A stretch of 64,000 nt of DNA from Erysipelotrichaceae bacterium (GCA_013334325.1 JAAXXT010000004.1:36435-100434), one strand, 5' to 3'; numbered from the stretch's first letter, positions 1 to 8,965 are shown. Translations and numbers: made by a program. Notes: a model not told the origin generated them from the letters alone.

Positions 1-942
1 TTCGTAGGAGCCAATGATGTATCCAGTATGATAGGTTCTAATGAATTTTTCATTGGGATGATCATTACTACAGCTTGTTCACTTTTACTATTTGGTTTTG
101 GGATAAATGTCCTGATTATAAAACGTTTGAGAAAGATTGCCCAAGCTACGAAAAAGATAGCCCAGGGTGATTTTGAAGTAAGTATACCGGTTCGTGGTAA
201 AGATGAAATTAGTGCCTTGACTCAAAATTTCAACATCATGACTGAGACCCTTAAAGCCAATGATTATCTTCATAAAGACTTTATTCGAAATTTCTCTCAC
301 GAGATCAAAACACCGATCAGTTCGATCAAAGGTTATGCAGAACTGATCGAAGCCTCCGAAAGTAGTCCAGAGAATAAAGAATATCTAAGGATCATCATCG
401 ATGAATCATCACGTTTATCTCGACTAAGTCAAAGTATGCTTCAGCTTTCTCAAATAGATTCTACTATGATCATTAAACGAGATGAGCCTTATAAAGTAGC
501 TGAACAAATAAGAAACATCATCCAACTTCATCAACAAGATTGGGAACGAAAAAACTTAGAGTTCAATCTACAACTCGATGAAGTGTCTACTTCATTAAAC
601 AAAGATTGGTTACATCTTCTATGGCAAAACCTCATCACCAATGCGATCAGATTCTCAAAGCAAGATGGGGTAATCGATATTACTTTAAATGAAATAGAAA
701 ATGAATTGATCTTTAAGATCACTGATCATGGATTAGGTATCGCTGATCAAGATAAGGAAAGCATCTTTAAACTCTTCTTCGTTGCGGATCGTTCTAGAAG
801 TAGTCAAAGCAGTGGTTTAGGTTTATCGATCTGTAAAACGATCGTAGATAAATTAGAAGGGAATATTTCTTTTGAAAGCGAAGAGTCTTTTTTTACGACC
901 TTTACTGTGTCTATCCCTATAAATAAAAGTGAAACAATCTAA
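1..942 (+). CDS. Sensor histidine kinase, 5' end outside window
   Basis: Membrane sensor kinase of a two-component system. The frame is open from base 1, so the gene starts upstream; the first visible ATG is at 28 but lies inside the protein. In order: a transmembrane segment (about residues 17-37 of the visible part), a HAMP linker, a HisKA dimerisation helix with the H-box NFSHEIKTP, then an HATPase domain with an N-box (NLITNAIRFS) and G-boxes (DHGLGI, SGLGLSI). The extracytoplasmic sensor part is largely missing. The partner response regulator is probably upstream. The ligand is unknown. The kinase assignment is firm from motifs. Confidence 0.93.
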   Translation, partial: FVGANDVSSMIGSNEFFIGMIITTACSLLLFGFGINVLIIKRLRKIAQATKKIAQGDFEVSIPVRGKDEISALTQNFNIMTETLKANDYLHKDFIRNFSHEIKTPISSIKGYAELIEASESSPENKEYLRIIIDESSRLSRLSQSMLQLSQIDSTMIIKRDEPYKVAEQIRNIIQLHQQDWERKNLEFNLQLDEVSTSLNKDWLHLLWQNLITNAIRFSKQDGVIDITLNEIENELIFKITDHGLGIADQDKESIFKLFFVADRSRSSQSSGLGLSICKTIVDKLEGNISFESEESFFTTFTVSIPINKSETI

Positions 943-957
943 ACTATTCTCAAAATT

Positions 958-991
958 AGTAAAGGCCATCACTCAGTGATGGCCTTTACTA
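958..991. terminator. Hairpin between convergent genes
   Basis: A long inverted repeat (AGTAAAGGCCATCA and its complement around CTCAG) lies between the ends of the kinase gene and the regulator on the opposite strand. It lacks a long T-run, so it may end transcription only weakly in either direction. Confidence 0.6.
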
Positions 992-1000
992 ATGGATTTC

Positions 1001-2101
1001 TTAAACAGGTTTTCGACTAAACTTAGAAATAAACTCTGCTCTTGATCGTACAAGTGATTTCTCAAAAATCTTAGAGATGTGTTTTTTAACGGTAGGTTCG
1101 CTGATGTATAACTTATGCGAGATCTCACTGTTTCCCATACCTGATAAGACAAGATCCGCCACATCTTTCTCTCTTAATGTTAAGAAAGTAGTGTCGTGAT
1201 GTTGAAGTTGCTTTGGTTCAATTAAAGTTTCGGCGACTGCCTCACTATTGATGTAGACATTGTTTTGAGCTTTCTTTATAAAATCTGCAGCGGTGATGTT
1301 TTCGTTTTCATTGGTATAGGAACCAATATTGATTGAGAATTTAACATCTGTATTTCCGATGATGAGCTTTGTAGAGGTAATTTTCTTAAATAATCGTCGG
1401 GTAGTTTTATAAGCTTCTTTTTCATCTGTATTATTAAGTACTAAAATAAAACGTAATCCATGATATCTGGCAAGAAAATCTTCTTGATGTAGACAAAAGG
1501 GAATCATAAGTCTTCCAACATGTTTTAAGACATCATCGCCGATCTTAAATCCATAGGTCTTATTGATGGCGAGAATATTGTTGATGCTGACGAAGATCAA
1601 AGATATAGGTAGTTTTTGTTTATGTGAAGTCTTAATAAGCATAGGAAGTTGTTCCATCGCATAGCGTCCATTAAAGGCGCCTGTTAGAGAATCTCGATTT
1701 GCTTTAGAATGCATCTCTTCGATGACTTGAACTATGAGGCCTTCGCTTTTCTTCTCGATTTCAACAAGACCTGTATTGGTGATGTCTTTAAAAAGCTCAA
1801 TGACCATCTTCTTACCATCTTTAACAATAGGCAAAGCAGTCACCATCGAAGCTTTTCCATTATGATAAACAATCTTAGAGTAACTTTTATCTTCGGTGTA
1901 AGCTTTCTTAGAAATACAATTAATACAACTTAACTCATTTGACCAGATCTCATAACAATGATGAGCTTTTGAAGCTTTAGTGTCATCATGTCCAAAATCA
2001 CCTTCGATGAGGATATGTTTCTCAGGATCAACAAAACGATAATGGTCAAACAGTTGTTTGAAGAGTTCTTCGGTGATTTTAGAATCAAGTTCTTTATCCA
2101 T
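1001..2101 (-). CDS. PAS-like / degenerate GGDEF / LuxR-HTH regulator
   Basis: Cytoplasmic transcription regulator of 366 aa. The N-terminal part (about 1-120) looks like a PAS-type sensory domain and carries a Cys pair (SCINC, about residue 60). Residues 145-290 have the fold pattern of a GGDEF domain (RDSLTGAFNGRYAMEQL at its start), but the signature reads RYHGLRF instead of RYGGDEF, so cyclase activity is not expected. The C-terminus (about 300-366) is a LuxR/GerE helix-turn-helix (LTLREKDVADLVLSG, SEPTVKKHISKIF). CAGGAG precedes the ATG at 2101. It is transcribed divergently from the secreted-protein operon starting at 2226 and is a natural candidate to control it. The domains are seen; the target is inferred. 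Confidence 0.85.
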   Translation of the reverse strand: MDKELDSKITEELFKQLFDHYRFVDPEKHILIEGDFGHDDTKASKAHHCYEIWSNELSCINCISKKAYTEDKSYSKIVYHNGKASMVTALPIVKDGKKMVIELFKDITNTGLVEIEKKSEGLIVQVIEEMHSKANRDSLTGAFNGRYAMEQLPMLIKTSHKQKLPISLIFVSINNILAINKTYGFKIGDDVLKHVGRLMIPFCLHQEDFLARYHGLRFILVLNNTDEKEAYKTTRRLFKKITSTKLIIGNTDVKFSINIGSYTNENENITAADFIKKAQNNVYINSEAVAETLIEPKQLQHHDTTFLTLREKDVADLVLSGMGNSEISHKLYISEPTVKKHISKIFEKSLVRSRAEFISKFSRKPV

Positions 2102-2179
2102 AAATACTCCTGTTTTATATAATTACATTACTCGTAAAAAGTATACTTTAGTACCATATTATTTAGTTGCTAAGTTATA

Positions 2180-2194
2180 TATGATAGTATCATA
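2180..2194. promoter_or_regulatory. Perfect 15-bp palindrome in divergent promoter region
   Basis: TATGATA-G-TATCATA sits 31 bases before the ATG at 2226, between the LuxR-type regulator and the DUF1102 operon. It also contains -10-like sequence. It could be an operator for the divergent regulator or only an AT-rich coincidence around a promoter. Confidence 0.4.
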
Positions 2195-2225
2195 AGTTGA
2201 ATACAAAAGAAAGGTGGTTTACCAC

Positions 2226-2702
2226 ATGAAACTCAAACTTACCGTATTAGCATTCTTAGCTGTATTATTGATCTCTAGCTTATCAGCAGCAGCATTGACT
2301 TCCCTTAGCATTGACAGAACAGTTGAATCAGGCACCGTCTTGGCCGATACAAACGCCAATGTCGCAGTTAAATTCGCAGCCGGAACAGGTTACGCTAGTG
2401 TATTGTCTGAAAGCGCCGATGGAAAGGTTGCCTTCGATCTAAGCAAATTGCTCGTTAACTCCGCAAATGGATTTAACACCGATGCTCAATTCCAAATCGG
2501 AACTGCATTATTACCTGTATTTGTTCTAACCAACAATTCTGATGACGCTGTTACTGTCGCACTAAGCGGCGCTACTGGTGGCTTGGTATTGGTTGGTAGT
2601 GCATCTGTTGCTTCTGGCGCCTCTGCTAACTATTACTTCACCATTGATAGCACAGGGATCGCTAAGAGTACCGCTATTGGCGGAACGATCCAAGTTCGTT
2701 AA
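2226..2702 (+). CDS. DUF1102/TasA-like secreted structural protein 1
   Basis: Exported protein of 158 aa. The ATG at 2226 is preferred over the in-frame GTG at 2214 because AAAGGTGG (2209-2216) lies 9 bases before the ATG and overlaps the GTG. A signal peptide (KLKLTVLAFLAVLLISSLSA, then AAL) precedes a small Gly/Ala/Ser/Thr-rich beta-type domain with no Cys. The start of the mature part (LTSLSIDRTVESG, then DTNANVAVKF) matches the pattern of the second secreted protein at 3815 (LSTLNINRSSVGS), so the two are paralogues. Such proteins (DUF1102, TasA/camelysin-like) are coat or fibre subunits cut by SipW-type peptidases, and one is encoded 12 bases downstream. The fibre role is inferred. Confidence 0.75.
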   Translation: MKLKLTVLAFLAVLLISSLSAAALTSLSIDRTVESGTVLADTNANVAVKFAAGTGYASVLSESADGKVAFDLSKLLVNSANGFNTDAQFQIGTALLPVFVLTNNSDDAVTVALSGATGGLVLVGSASVASGASANYYFTIDSTGIAKSTAIGGTIQVR

Positions 2703-2714
2703 TCTAGTAAACTT

Positions 2715-3818
2715 ATGAAGAAATTGATGTTAGGAGCACTAGTGGTAATAGGGATTGTACTCGCGATTTTAGGGGTTGGATCTGTATCACAGAGTGCCCC
2801 TAACATCTCTTACGTTTATTCCGGTAGTATGGAACCAGTCATTCATACAGGTGATGGTTTCATCGTTATCCCAGTCAGTCAAATCAAATTAGGTGACATT
2901 GTGTTGTATCGACCCTTAAAGCTCGAGGCAGCACTTATTACCCATAGAATCATCAGTATCGATTCTAACGGTTATGGAACTAAAGGTGATGCCTCGCTTT
3001 CTTCAGATCAAGAAGCAGGAGAACCCTTAGTCACATCTGATCGGATCATCGGTAAAGTCCTCATTTTAAATGGTTCAGTATTTACGATTTCTAAATTAGG
3101 TTTATTTGTTTCAGGTCTACAAGAACTTATCGGATCCAATACGGCCCTTGTTTCATCAACATTGATCAGTAGTGGAGTCATGATCATCTTATGGAACCTA
3201 CTATTTCCTAAGAAGAAACGTAAAAGTAGAAGACGTTGGAGATTGCGCGATGTCTATCAAGGCGCAGCCATCCTCATCTCTGGAATCTTGGTCTTAAGTA
3301 TCTTAATGGGCTCCTCGATGCAGACTGTAAACTATTTGGTCAGTGATAGTCCCGGCACAGATGGTCTACAAGTCACCACCAATCAAGCGGGTGAAGTCAT
3401 AGGTACTGTAAAAAACTCAAGCTTATTTCCAGTTGCGAATTATGTATCAGGAATCCTTCCTCTTAAAACCACTTTAAAATCGGAAATCATAAGTCCGTTC
3501 TCCTCAAGAACCTTTACGATTTCAGTAGATCCTCAAAAAGATATCGGTTGGTTTCAAGGTTATGTACGTGTGTACAATATCCCTACAGTCCTACCACTAA
3601 AAGTATTAGATGTTTTATTTCAAATGAGTCCCTATATCGCATTAGGTGCAGTAGCCATCGCAAGTTATCTGTGGTTATTACTCATCATAAAGATCTTTGA
3701 ATATCTATTCAAAGTAGAATCTTGGATACCTCTTCATGCGTTAAAAGACAAAGCTTTGTTTAGAAGAGTAAATATATTTCTTAATTCGATGTTTGGTAGA
3801 AGGAGGTCTCGATCATGA
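2715..3818 (+). CDS. SipW/ER-type signal peptidase I with C-terminal extension
   Basis: Membrane-bound signal peptidase of 367 aa. An N-terminal membrane segment (about 4-22) is followed by the catalytic Ser38 in SGSMEP and the ER/archaeal-type His77 in ITHRI in place of the bacterial Lys, then a GTKGDA motif typical of the family. The catalytic half ends near residue 120. The rest is unusual for the family: three more hydrophobic segments (about 138-158, 185-203, 300-325) around an outer domain of roughly 100 residues. The stop overlaps the ATG of the next gene (ATGA), so translation is coupled. It most likely processes the two DUF1102-like proteins on either side. The catalytic assignment is firm; the role of the extension is unknown. 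Confidence 0.88.
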   Translation: MKKLMLGALVVIGIVLAILGVGSVSQSAPNISYVYSGSMEPVIHTGDGFIVIPVSQIKLGDIVLYRPLKLEAALITHRIISIDSNGYGTKGDASLSSDQEAGEPLVTSDRIIGKVLILNGSVFTISKLGLFVSGLQELIGSNTALVSSTLISSGVMIILWNLLFPKKKRKSRRRWRLRDVYQGAAILISGILVLSILMGSSMQTVNYLVSDSPGTDGLQVTTNQAGEVIGTVKNSSLFPVANYVSGILPLKTTLKSEIISPFSSRTFTISVDPQKDIGWFQGYVRVYNIPTVLPLKVLDVLFQMSPYIALGAVAIASYLWLLLIIKIFEYLFKVESWIPLHALKDKALFRRVNIFLNSMFGRRRSRS

Positions 3819-4390
3819 AGATAAAATCTGCAATAGTACTTATTATCATCGGGTCGATGATCGCGATTTTGAATTTGAATGGAAGCGCAGCTCTTAGTAC
3901 CCTCAACATCAATAGAAGCAGCGTTGGTAGTACAACCATCATCGATGATTCATCCGTTTTGGCTCCTATTGGTTTCAATAACACCAGCTTTGTGTTGACA
4001 TCGACTTATATGAATATTGGAACCATAAAAAACAACAGTAATCAGACTTTAAGCTTAAGAATCTATATCGATCCCAATATTACAAAAACAAACAAAAGCT
4101 CTACGACTTGGACATTAACATTTAGAATACTGAATCAAAGTAACACTTCATTGACCACCAAAACATTCTCAGGTACAGGAGTAAACAATCCTGGAGCTCA
4201 ATGGACAACCGCAGTATCGTTAGCTTCTGGAGTTACGTATACAGTACAGGCAAGACTCTCAGTAGGGTCTACATCGAATTTTCAAGCCCCTACATCCTTT
4301 AGGTTTGAAGGCATAAAAACAAACATCTTAAACATTGTGATTGCGGATAGCGCAAACTCTCCTCGTAGGCAATCGTATACAGCTCGATAA
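3815..4390 (+). CDS. DUF1102/TasA-like secreted structural protein 2
   Basis: Exported protein of 191 aa. A strong AGGAGG lies 8 bases before the ATG. A signal peptide (about 1-25, hydrophobic IVLIIIGSMIAILNL, ending GSAA) leads into a Ser/Thr/Asn-rich, Cys-free beta-type domain beginning LSTLNINRSS, which matches the mature start of the protein at 2226. A conserved Asp and hydrophobic pattern follow (IDDSSVLAPIGF). The gene overlaps the signal peptidase by four bases and is followed within 12 bases by the DUF5305-MshEN gene, so all four probably make one export and assembly unit. Exact family membership would need a profile search. Confidence 0.7.
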   Translation: MKIKSAIVLIIIGSMIAILNLNGSAALSTLNINRSSVGSTTIIDDSSVLAPIGFNNTSFVLTSTYMNIGTIKNNSNQTLSLRIYIDPNITKTNKSSTTWTLTFRILNQSNTSLTTKTFSGTGVNNPGAQWTTAVSLASGVTYTVQARLSVGSTSNFQAPTSFRFEGIKTNILNIVIADSANSPRRQSYTAR

Positions 4391-4401
4391 AGGCGGATCT
4401 T

Positions 4402-6339
4402 ATGAAAACTTGGATAAAGAAAAACGGAATACTTACTCTCTTGATGATTGCCTTAATCGCTTCATCTTTTTACAGTTATACCACGTATAAACCACTACCT
4501 GAATCTATCTACGATGAGGTAACGCTTCAAGTGGATCCTGATTATCAAATTAAGACAACCAAAGCCAGTATATTATGGCCTGAAAATACGATCCTTGATC
4601 AAGGTAATAAGGCTTATTTCTACGCAGTTGAACCAATGGTTCATTATACGCCCAGTTTAACTTTGATTGGAGCCAATAGCGCTGGTTTAAATGGGACTGC
4701 TCAAATCACATTAACCATTCAAGCTGTTAATGATAAACAAGAAGTCTATTGGACCACAGTGTATCTTCAAAACCCTAGTGAAAACTTTCAGATCACTGCG
4801 GGTAACCAATCCATCGATTTGGGAAGTGTCGATATCAAGATCTCAGAGATCACAGCCATCATCGATTCAATCAGTTCAGAGCTTAACTTCACCAATGCGA
4901 TTTTTCAATTGATCGTTAATGTGCAAGTTCAATACACAGGTAAAGTAAACAATGTTTCTCTAAACAATACCTTAAATTCACCATTAGTACTTAGCTTTGA
5001 TGGAGTTGGTTTCAACGTCCCAAAAACATCTGACAGTATCACAAAGATTAGCCTCTCTGTGAATCCTGTGGGAACTTCCTATAACTTGGTTCAAGAGATC
5101 CAAACCACTCCTCTCCCTTTCGGATTAGTTTCATTAAGTGTATTATCTTTACTTATCATTGTTTATTTAAGAAACAGAAGTGTTAGTGAAAACAAACGTC
5201 AACATCGTAAATATAAAGAATGGATCACTGATGGGAGTGTCTCTACAAAAGATCACATCAACATCAACGTCAACACTTTAGAAGGCTTGGTTGATTTAGC
5301 CATCGACTTGGATAAACGTGTTATCTATGATGCGGATAAAGAAAAGTATCATGTCTTAGAAGAAACACTTATCTATACTTTTGATCCTCAACGTAAGAAG
5401 AATAGATCTAAAGGTGAGAAGAAATTGTTAGGTAAGATCCTACTAGAATCCAATGCGATCCTTCCTGAACAACTCGAAGTTGGCTTACTCTATCAACAGA
5501 AGTTCGATCGTCAATTGGGCATCAGCTTAATGGAGTTGGGTTTTATCGATGAGACGACCCTCTATAGTACCTTAGCTGCTCAAGCCAATATTAGATTCCT
5601 TCATCTAGATTCTTCATCGCTTATGATCGATGAAGAACTCTTGAAGAAGTTTACCTTAAACAGAGCTCGTGCTTTAGAAGCACTTCCTTTAGGACTTAAG
5701 AAAGATGGTAAGCTGGTCGTAGTATGTGCTAACCCATCTCGAAAAGGCATCGCAGAAGCTTGTGCAGAAGTGTATAAAGTAGAAGTAGAATTGGTTGTGA
5801 CCTTACCTTCAACGATCTATCAAACGATTGAACACTTATCAAAAGTAGAAAAAGAACGCTTAAACCCTCAAAAGGAAGCATCCTTATCCCAACAGAATCT
5901 AAACAAGGATGAACAAGATGCCTTCTTAAAGAATTATGTCTTGGGAAATATCGATCTAGAACTGCTGCTTAAAGGTTGTGGTTTAGTAGGCGATCAGATC
6001 CTAGACAATGTCCCTGATAAAGACCTGTTGATGCAATCTTTGGTTAATAATCACTTCATCTCATCCCAAACAGCTCATATCCTAAATGGAATAAAAGCAG
6101 CTGTATTGAAAATGAATCGTAGTGATCTTGAGATGCTTGATTGTCCTAAACTAGAAGATGTTTTGATTAAATCCAATTATTTAACTCAAAAAGATTTTGA
6201 TTGGGCTAGAAGAGAATCCATCAGAGAAGGTGTAGGCATAGAAAAGATTCTCTTGAGTAATTATTTGGTTTCTCAAGATAGCTTAAATGATGTGAAGAGT
6301 TTATTGGATAAACTATCACTCTTATTAAAATCAGAGTAG
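4402..6339 (+). CDS. Membrane protein: DUF5305-like outer domain fused to MshEN repeats
   Basis: Two-pass membrane protein of 645 aa, an unusual fusion. It has an N-terminal membrane segment (about 8-25), an extracytoplasmic beta-rich region (26-235) resembling DUF5305 proteins found beside archaeal signal peptidases, and a second membrane segment (238-255). The cytoplasmic part contains two 24-residue MshEN-type motifs (about 341-364 and 370-393) separated by exactly five residues, with conserved LG, L, L and Q positions. MshEN/GspE_N domains bind c-di-GMP in secretion ATPases. Here no ATPase follows and the Arg that opens each motif is Leu and Gln, so binding may be lost. A weaker second motif pair lies at about 582-635. 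Last gene of the operon. Confidence 0.72.
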   Translation: MKTWIKKNGILTLLMIALIASSFYSYTTYKPLPESIYDEVTLQVDPDYQIKTTKASILWPENTILDQGNKAYFYAVEPMVHYTPSLTLIGANSAGLNGTAQITLTIQAVNDKQEVYWTTVYLQNPSENFQITAGNQSIDLGSVDIKISEITAIIDSISSELNFTNAIFQLIVNVQVQYTGKVNNVSLNNTLNSPLVLSFDGVGFNVPKTSDSITKISLSVNPVGTSYNLVQEIQTTPLPFGLVSLSVLSLLIIVYLRNRSVSENKRQHRKYKEWITDGSVSTKDHININVNTLEGLVDLAIDLDKRVIYDADKEKYHVLEETLIYTFDPQRKKNRSKGEKKLLGKILLESNAILPEQLEVGLLYQQKFDRQLGISLMELGFIDETTLYSTLAAQANIRFLHLDSSSLMIDEELLKKFTLNRARALEALPLGLKKDGKLVVVCANPSRKGIAEACAEVYKVEVELVVTLPSTIYQTIEHLSKVEKERLNPQKEASLSQQNLNKDEQDAFLKNYVLGNIDLELLLKGCGLVGDQILDNVPDKDLLMQSLVNNHFISSQTAHILNGIKAAVLKMNRSDLEMLDCPKLEDVLIKSNYLTQKDFDWARRESIREGVGIEKILLSNYLVSQDSLNDVKSLLDKLSLLLKSE

Positions 6340-6345
6340 CACCTA

Positions 6346-6397
6346 AACTGTAAGAAACTTAATCATAAGATTGAGTCAGCTTACAGTTTTTTATTTA
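6346..6397 (+). terminator. Rho-independent terminator
   Basis: AACTGTAAG (6346-6354) pairs with CTTACAGTT (6380-6388), with extra pairing inside the loop, followed by a T-rich run. It closes the DUF1102 operon. Confidence 0.8.
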
Positions 6398-6401
6398 AAT
6401 A

Positions 6402-6430
6402 TTGACAAGTCTAACTCTAATCATTATAAT
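6402..6430 (+). promoter_or_regulatory. Consensus sigma-A promoter for psuK
   Basis: A perfect TTGACA (6402-6407) and a perfect TATAAT (6425-6430) are separated by 17 bases, about 40 bases before the psuK start. Repression would be needed to control so strong a promoter, and psuK itself carries a DNA-binding domain. Confidence 0.85.
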
Positions 6431-6470
6431 AAGCATTAGATTAGAACATAAGCATAAATAAAGGAGATTT

Positions 6471-7565
6471 ATGACTCAGAGAGAACAAGAAATCTTAAAC
6501 ATCTTAAAAAAGAACCCTGCGATATCTCAACAAGAACTGGCAGATTCTTTAGGGATCACACGATCCTCAGTCGCTGTTCATATCACCAATCTATTAAAGA
6601 AAGGTCACATCTTAGGTAAAGGCTACATCGTAAAAGATAATCCTTATGTCTGTGTGATCGGTGGTTCCAACATCGATATCCAAGGTTTTCCTCAAAACAA
6701 GCTCATCATGGCTGATTCCAATATTGGGAAAGTAAAGATTTCACTAGGTGGAGTAGGTAGAAACATCGCTGAAAACTTAGCTCGCTTAGGCATAGAAACA
6801 CGTCTTATCAGCGCTGTAGGCGATGATCCTTATGGACATAAGATTCTAGATGAAGCACGCTCCATCGGCTTAGATATGTCTGAGAGCTTAGTGCTTAAAG
6901 GTGAAGCAACTTCAACTTATTTAAGTATCCTCGATGAGACCCATGATATGGCTGTCGCCATAGCCCATATGGATTCTATTGAACGAATGACTTCTACTTA
7001 TATACGTTCTAAAAGACAACTCATCGAAAACGCTGAAGTAGTCATCCTCGATACGAATCTTCCTTATGAGGTCATAGAGACCTTAGTCACGACCTTTAGA
7101 AAAACAGATTTCTTTCTAGATACTGTCTCTACCGCAAAGGCACTAAAAGTTAAACCATTGATTGGGAAGTTCCATACGATCAAACCCAATAAGCTAGAAG
7201 CAGAGATCTTATCTGGCATCAAGATAAAAAACGATGAAGACCTGATAAAGGCTTCTACGATCCTTCACGCTCAAGGCGTTCAAAGAATCTTTATCAGTTG
7301 TGGTTCAGAAGGTGTCTTCGTCAGTGACCAAGGTAAGAGTGCTCGATATCCAGCTCCACCAGTTCAAATTATCAACGCCACAGGGGCAGGAGATGCGTTT
7401 ATGGCGGGTTTGGCTTACGCCTATATTCAAGGCAAGCCAACCAAAGAAGCTTCACAGATAGCGATGGCGTGTTCATCTATTGCCTTAGCTCATGAAGATA
7501 CGATCAATCCTAGCTTATCTCAAGAAACACTAAATGAAAAACTCAAGGAGAAAACACATGTTTGA
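6471..7565 (+). CDS. psuK: Pseudouridine kinase with N-terminal HTH
   Basis: PfkB-family kinase of 364 aa that would phosphorylate pseudouridine at the 5' position. Residues 1-58 are a winged helix-turn-helix ([20 protein letters not shown]), and residues about 60-364 form the sugar kinase with [15 protein letters not shown] and the anion-hole/catalytic motif [16 protein letters not shown] precedes the ATG. The stop lies inside the start of the next gene, a pseudouridine-5'-phosphate glycosidase, which makes the substrate assignment much firmer than the kinase fold alone. The HTH suggests that the enzyme represses its own operon, as in other HTH-PfkB fusions; that is inferred. Confidence 0.88.
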   Translation: MTQREQEILNILKKNPAISQQELADSLGITRSSVAVHITNLLKKGHILGKGYIVKDNPYVCVIGGSNIDIQGFPQNKLIMADSNIGKVKISLGGVGRNIAENLARLGIETRLISAVGDDPYGHKILDEARSIGLDMSESLVLKGEATSTYLSILDETHDMAVAIAHMDSIERMTSTYIRSKRQLIENAEVVILDTNLPYEVIETLVTTFRKTDFFLDTVSTAKALKVKPLIGKFHTIKPNKLEAEILSGIKIKNDEDLIKASTILHAQGVQRIFISCGSEGVFVSDQGKSARYPAPPVQIINATGAGDAFMAGLAYAYIQGKPTKEASQIAMACSSIALAHEDTINPSLSQETLNEKLKEKTHV

Positions 7566-8475
7566 AAAATACCTCGATATTAACCTAGAAGTCGCAGCCG
7601 CTTTAAAAAACGGTAAAGCTGTAGTAGCCTTAGAATCCACAATCATCTCTCATGGGATGCCTTATCCTAAAAACGTAGAAACAGCGCTCAACGTAGAAAA
7701 AATCGTTAGAGAAAACGGAGCCATACCCGCAACGATCGCAATCTTAAAAGGAAGACTTAAAGTAGGACTCACCGCTGATGAGATCGAATACTTAGGCAAA
7801 GCTAAAGATGTGGTCAAGTGTTCTAGAAGAGATATACCTTTCATTATCGCTAAAAAGCTCGATGGGGCAACCACAGTAGCTTCAACGATGATTCTTGCCT
7901 CTATGGCAGGCATCAAGATCTTTGCGACAGGTGGTGTAGGTGGTGTTCATCGTGGAGCTCAAGAAACGTTTGATATCTCTGCTGATCTATTAGAACTCGC
8001 TCAAACGGATGTTGCAGTAGTATGCGCAGGTGCGAAATCTATATTGGATATTGGTTTAACTTTAGAATATCTAGAAACCAATGGGGTTCCAGTAGTTGGT
8101 TATCAAACCGATGAATTACCAGCTTTCTATACACGTAAAAGTGGATTTGGGGTAGATTATAGAATCGATAGTCCAGAAGAAATGGCTCAAACATTAAAAG
8201 CGAAATGGGATCTTAAACTAAAAGGTGGACTCATCATCGCCAATCCTATTCCTGAAGCCTATGCGATGGATCTCGATACGATCACTAAAGCGATCGAAGA
8301 AGCCCTTAAACAAGCTCAAAGAGATGGGATCAAAGGAAAAGAATCAACGCCTTATCTCTTAGCGAAAGTAAAAGAATTAACAGGTGGTGATTCACTAGAT
8401 TCCAATATCCAACTCGTCTACAATAACGCTAAAGTAGGTGCCCAAGTCGCTGTTGCCTTAGCGAAGATATCTTAG
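7558..8475 (+). CDS. psuG: Pseudouridine-5'-phosphate glycosidase
   Basis: Cytoplasmic enzyme of 305 aa that splits pseudouridine 5'-phosphate into uracil and ribose 5-phosphate, a carbon-carbon glycosidic bond cleavage. Family hallmarks seen are [14 protein letters not shown] near the N-terminus, [12 protein letters not shown] in the middle, [12 protein letters not shown], and [11 protein letters not shown] towards the end. The ATG at 7558 is chosen because AAGGAG (7545-7550) lies 7 bases before it; an in-frame ATG at 7534 lacks a ribosome site. It overlaps psuK by 8 bases, so the two are translationally coupled. Length is normal for the family. Confidence 0.93.
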   Translation: MFEKYLDINLEVAAALKNGKAVVALESTIISHGMPYPKNVETALNVEKIVRENGAIPATIAILKGRLKVGLTADEIEYLGKAKDVVKCSRRDIPFIIAKKLDGATTVASTMILASMAGIKIFATGGVGGVHRGAQETFDISADLLELAQTDVAVVCAGAKSILDIGLTLEYLETNGVPVVGYQTDELPAFYTRKSGFGVDYRIDSPEEMAQTLKAKWDLKLKGGLIIANPIPEAYAMDLDTITKAIEEALKQAQRDGIKGKESTPYLLAKVKELTGGDSLDSNIQLVYNNAKVGAQVAVALAKIS

Positions 8476-8511
8476 TAAAAACCGTTATAATAAAGGCATA
8501 TGGAGAACACT

Positions 8512-8937
8512 ATGTTGACAAAAGAAAAAGCGCTTAGACTAAGCATTGCCTATTTATGGTTTCTAGCGATCTTAGATCTCGTGAGAGGATTTCTTCATAC
8601 GTTCAATATCTTATGGGCCAATGAGACTTTCGCTCAAATGGTCCCAAATCCTGATTCACTGATGATGTTGGGAGCCTTTGGGATTTCAAATATCCTCACA
8701 GGATTAATCTATCTACTTATATTAAAGAAGGCAAAACATCTAGCACCTTATGTATTAGGTATTATCCCAATTGCGTATCTCTCAGGAAGTCTCGGATTAA
8801 AACTTCAAGGTATTCAAGGTGAATCTTCGTTTTATGGGAAATACATGATGCTTGTTTATTTAGCCTTATGTATCCTGTGTGCACTCTATTATTTAATTTC
8901 ATCACTAAAAGAGAAATCAATTTCTAAAATAAACTAA
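8512..8937 (+). CDS. Small multi-pass membrane protein, function unknown
   Basis: A 141-aa protein with four likely membrane helices (about 7-23, 45-65, 73-93, 108-128) and no motif I recognise. Two in-frame ATGs exist (8500 and 8512); GGAG just before 8512 favours the second. A TATAAT-like box (8486-8491) precedes it, but no good -35 is visible, so it may also be read from the psuKG operon 36 bases upstream. A strong terminator follows. No function is proposed. Confidence 0.65.
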   Translation: MLTKEKALRLSIAYLWFLAILDLVRGFLHTFNILWANETFAQMVPNPDSLMMLGAFGISNILTGLIYLLILKKAKHLAPYVLGIIPIAYLSGSLGLKLQGIQGESSFYGKYMMLVYLALCILCALYYLISSLKEKSISKIN

Positions 8938-8965
8938 GGTCATCACGAAAGTGATGACTTTTTTT
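8937..8965 (+). terminator. Rho-independent terminator
   Basis: GTCATCAC, a GAAA tetraloop, GTGATGAC and seven T residues directly after the membrane protein gene. Confidence 0.92.
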
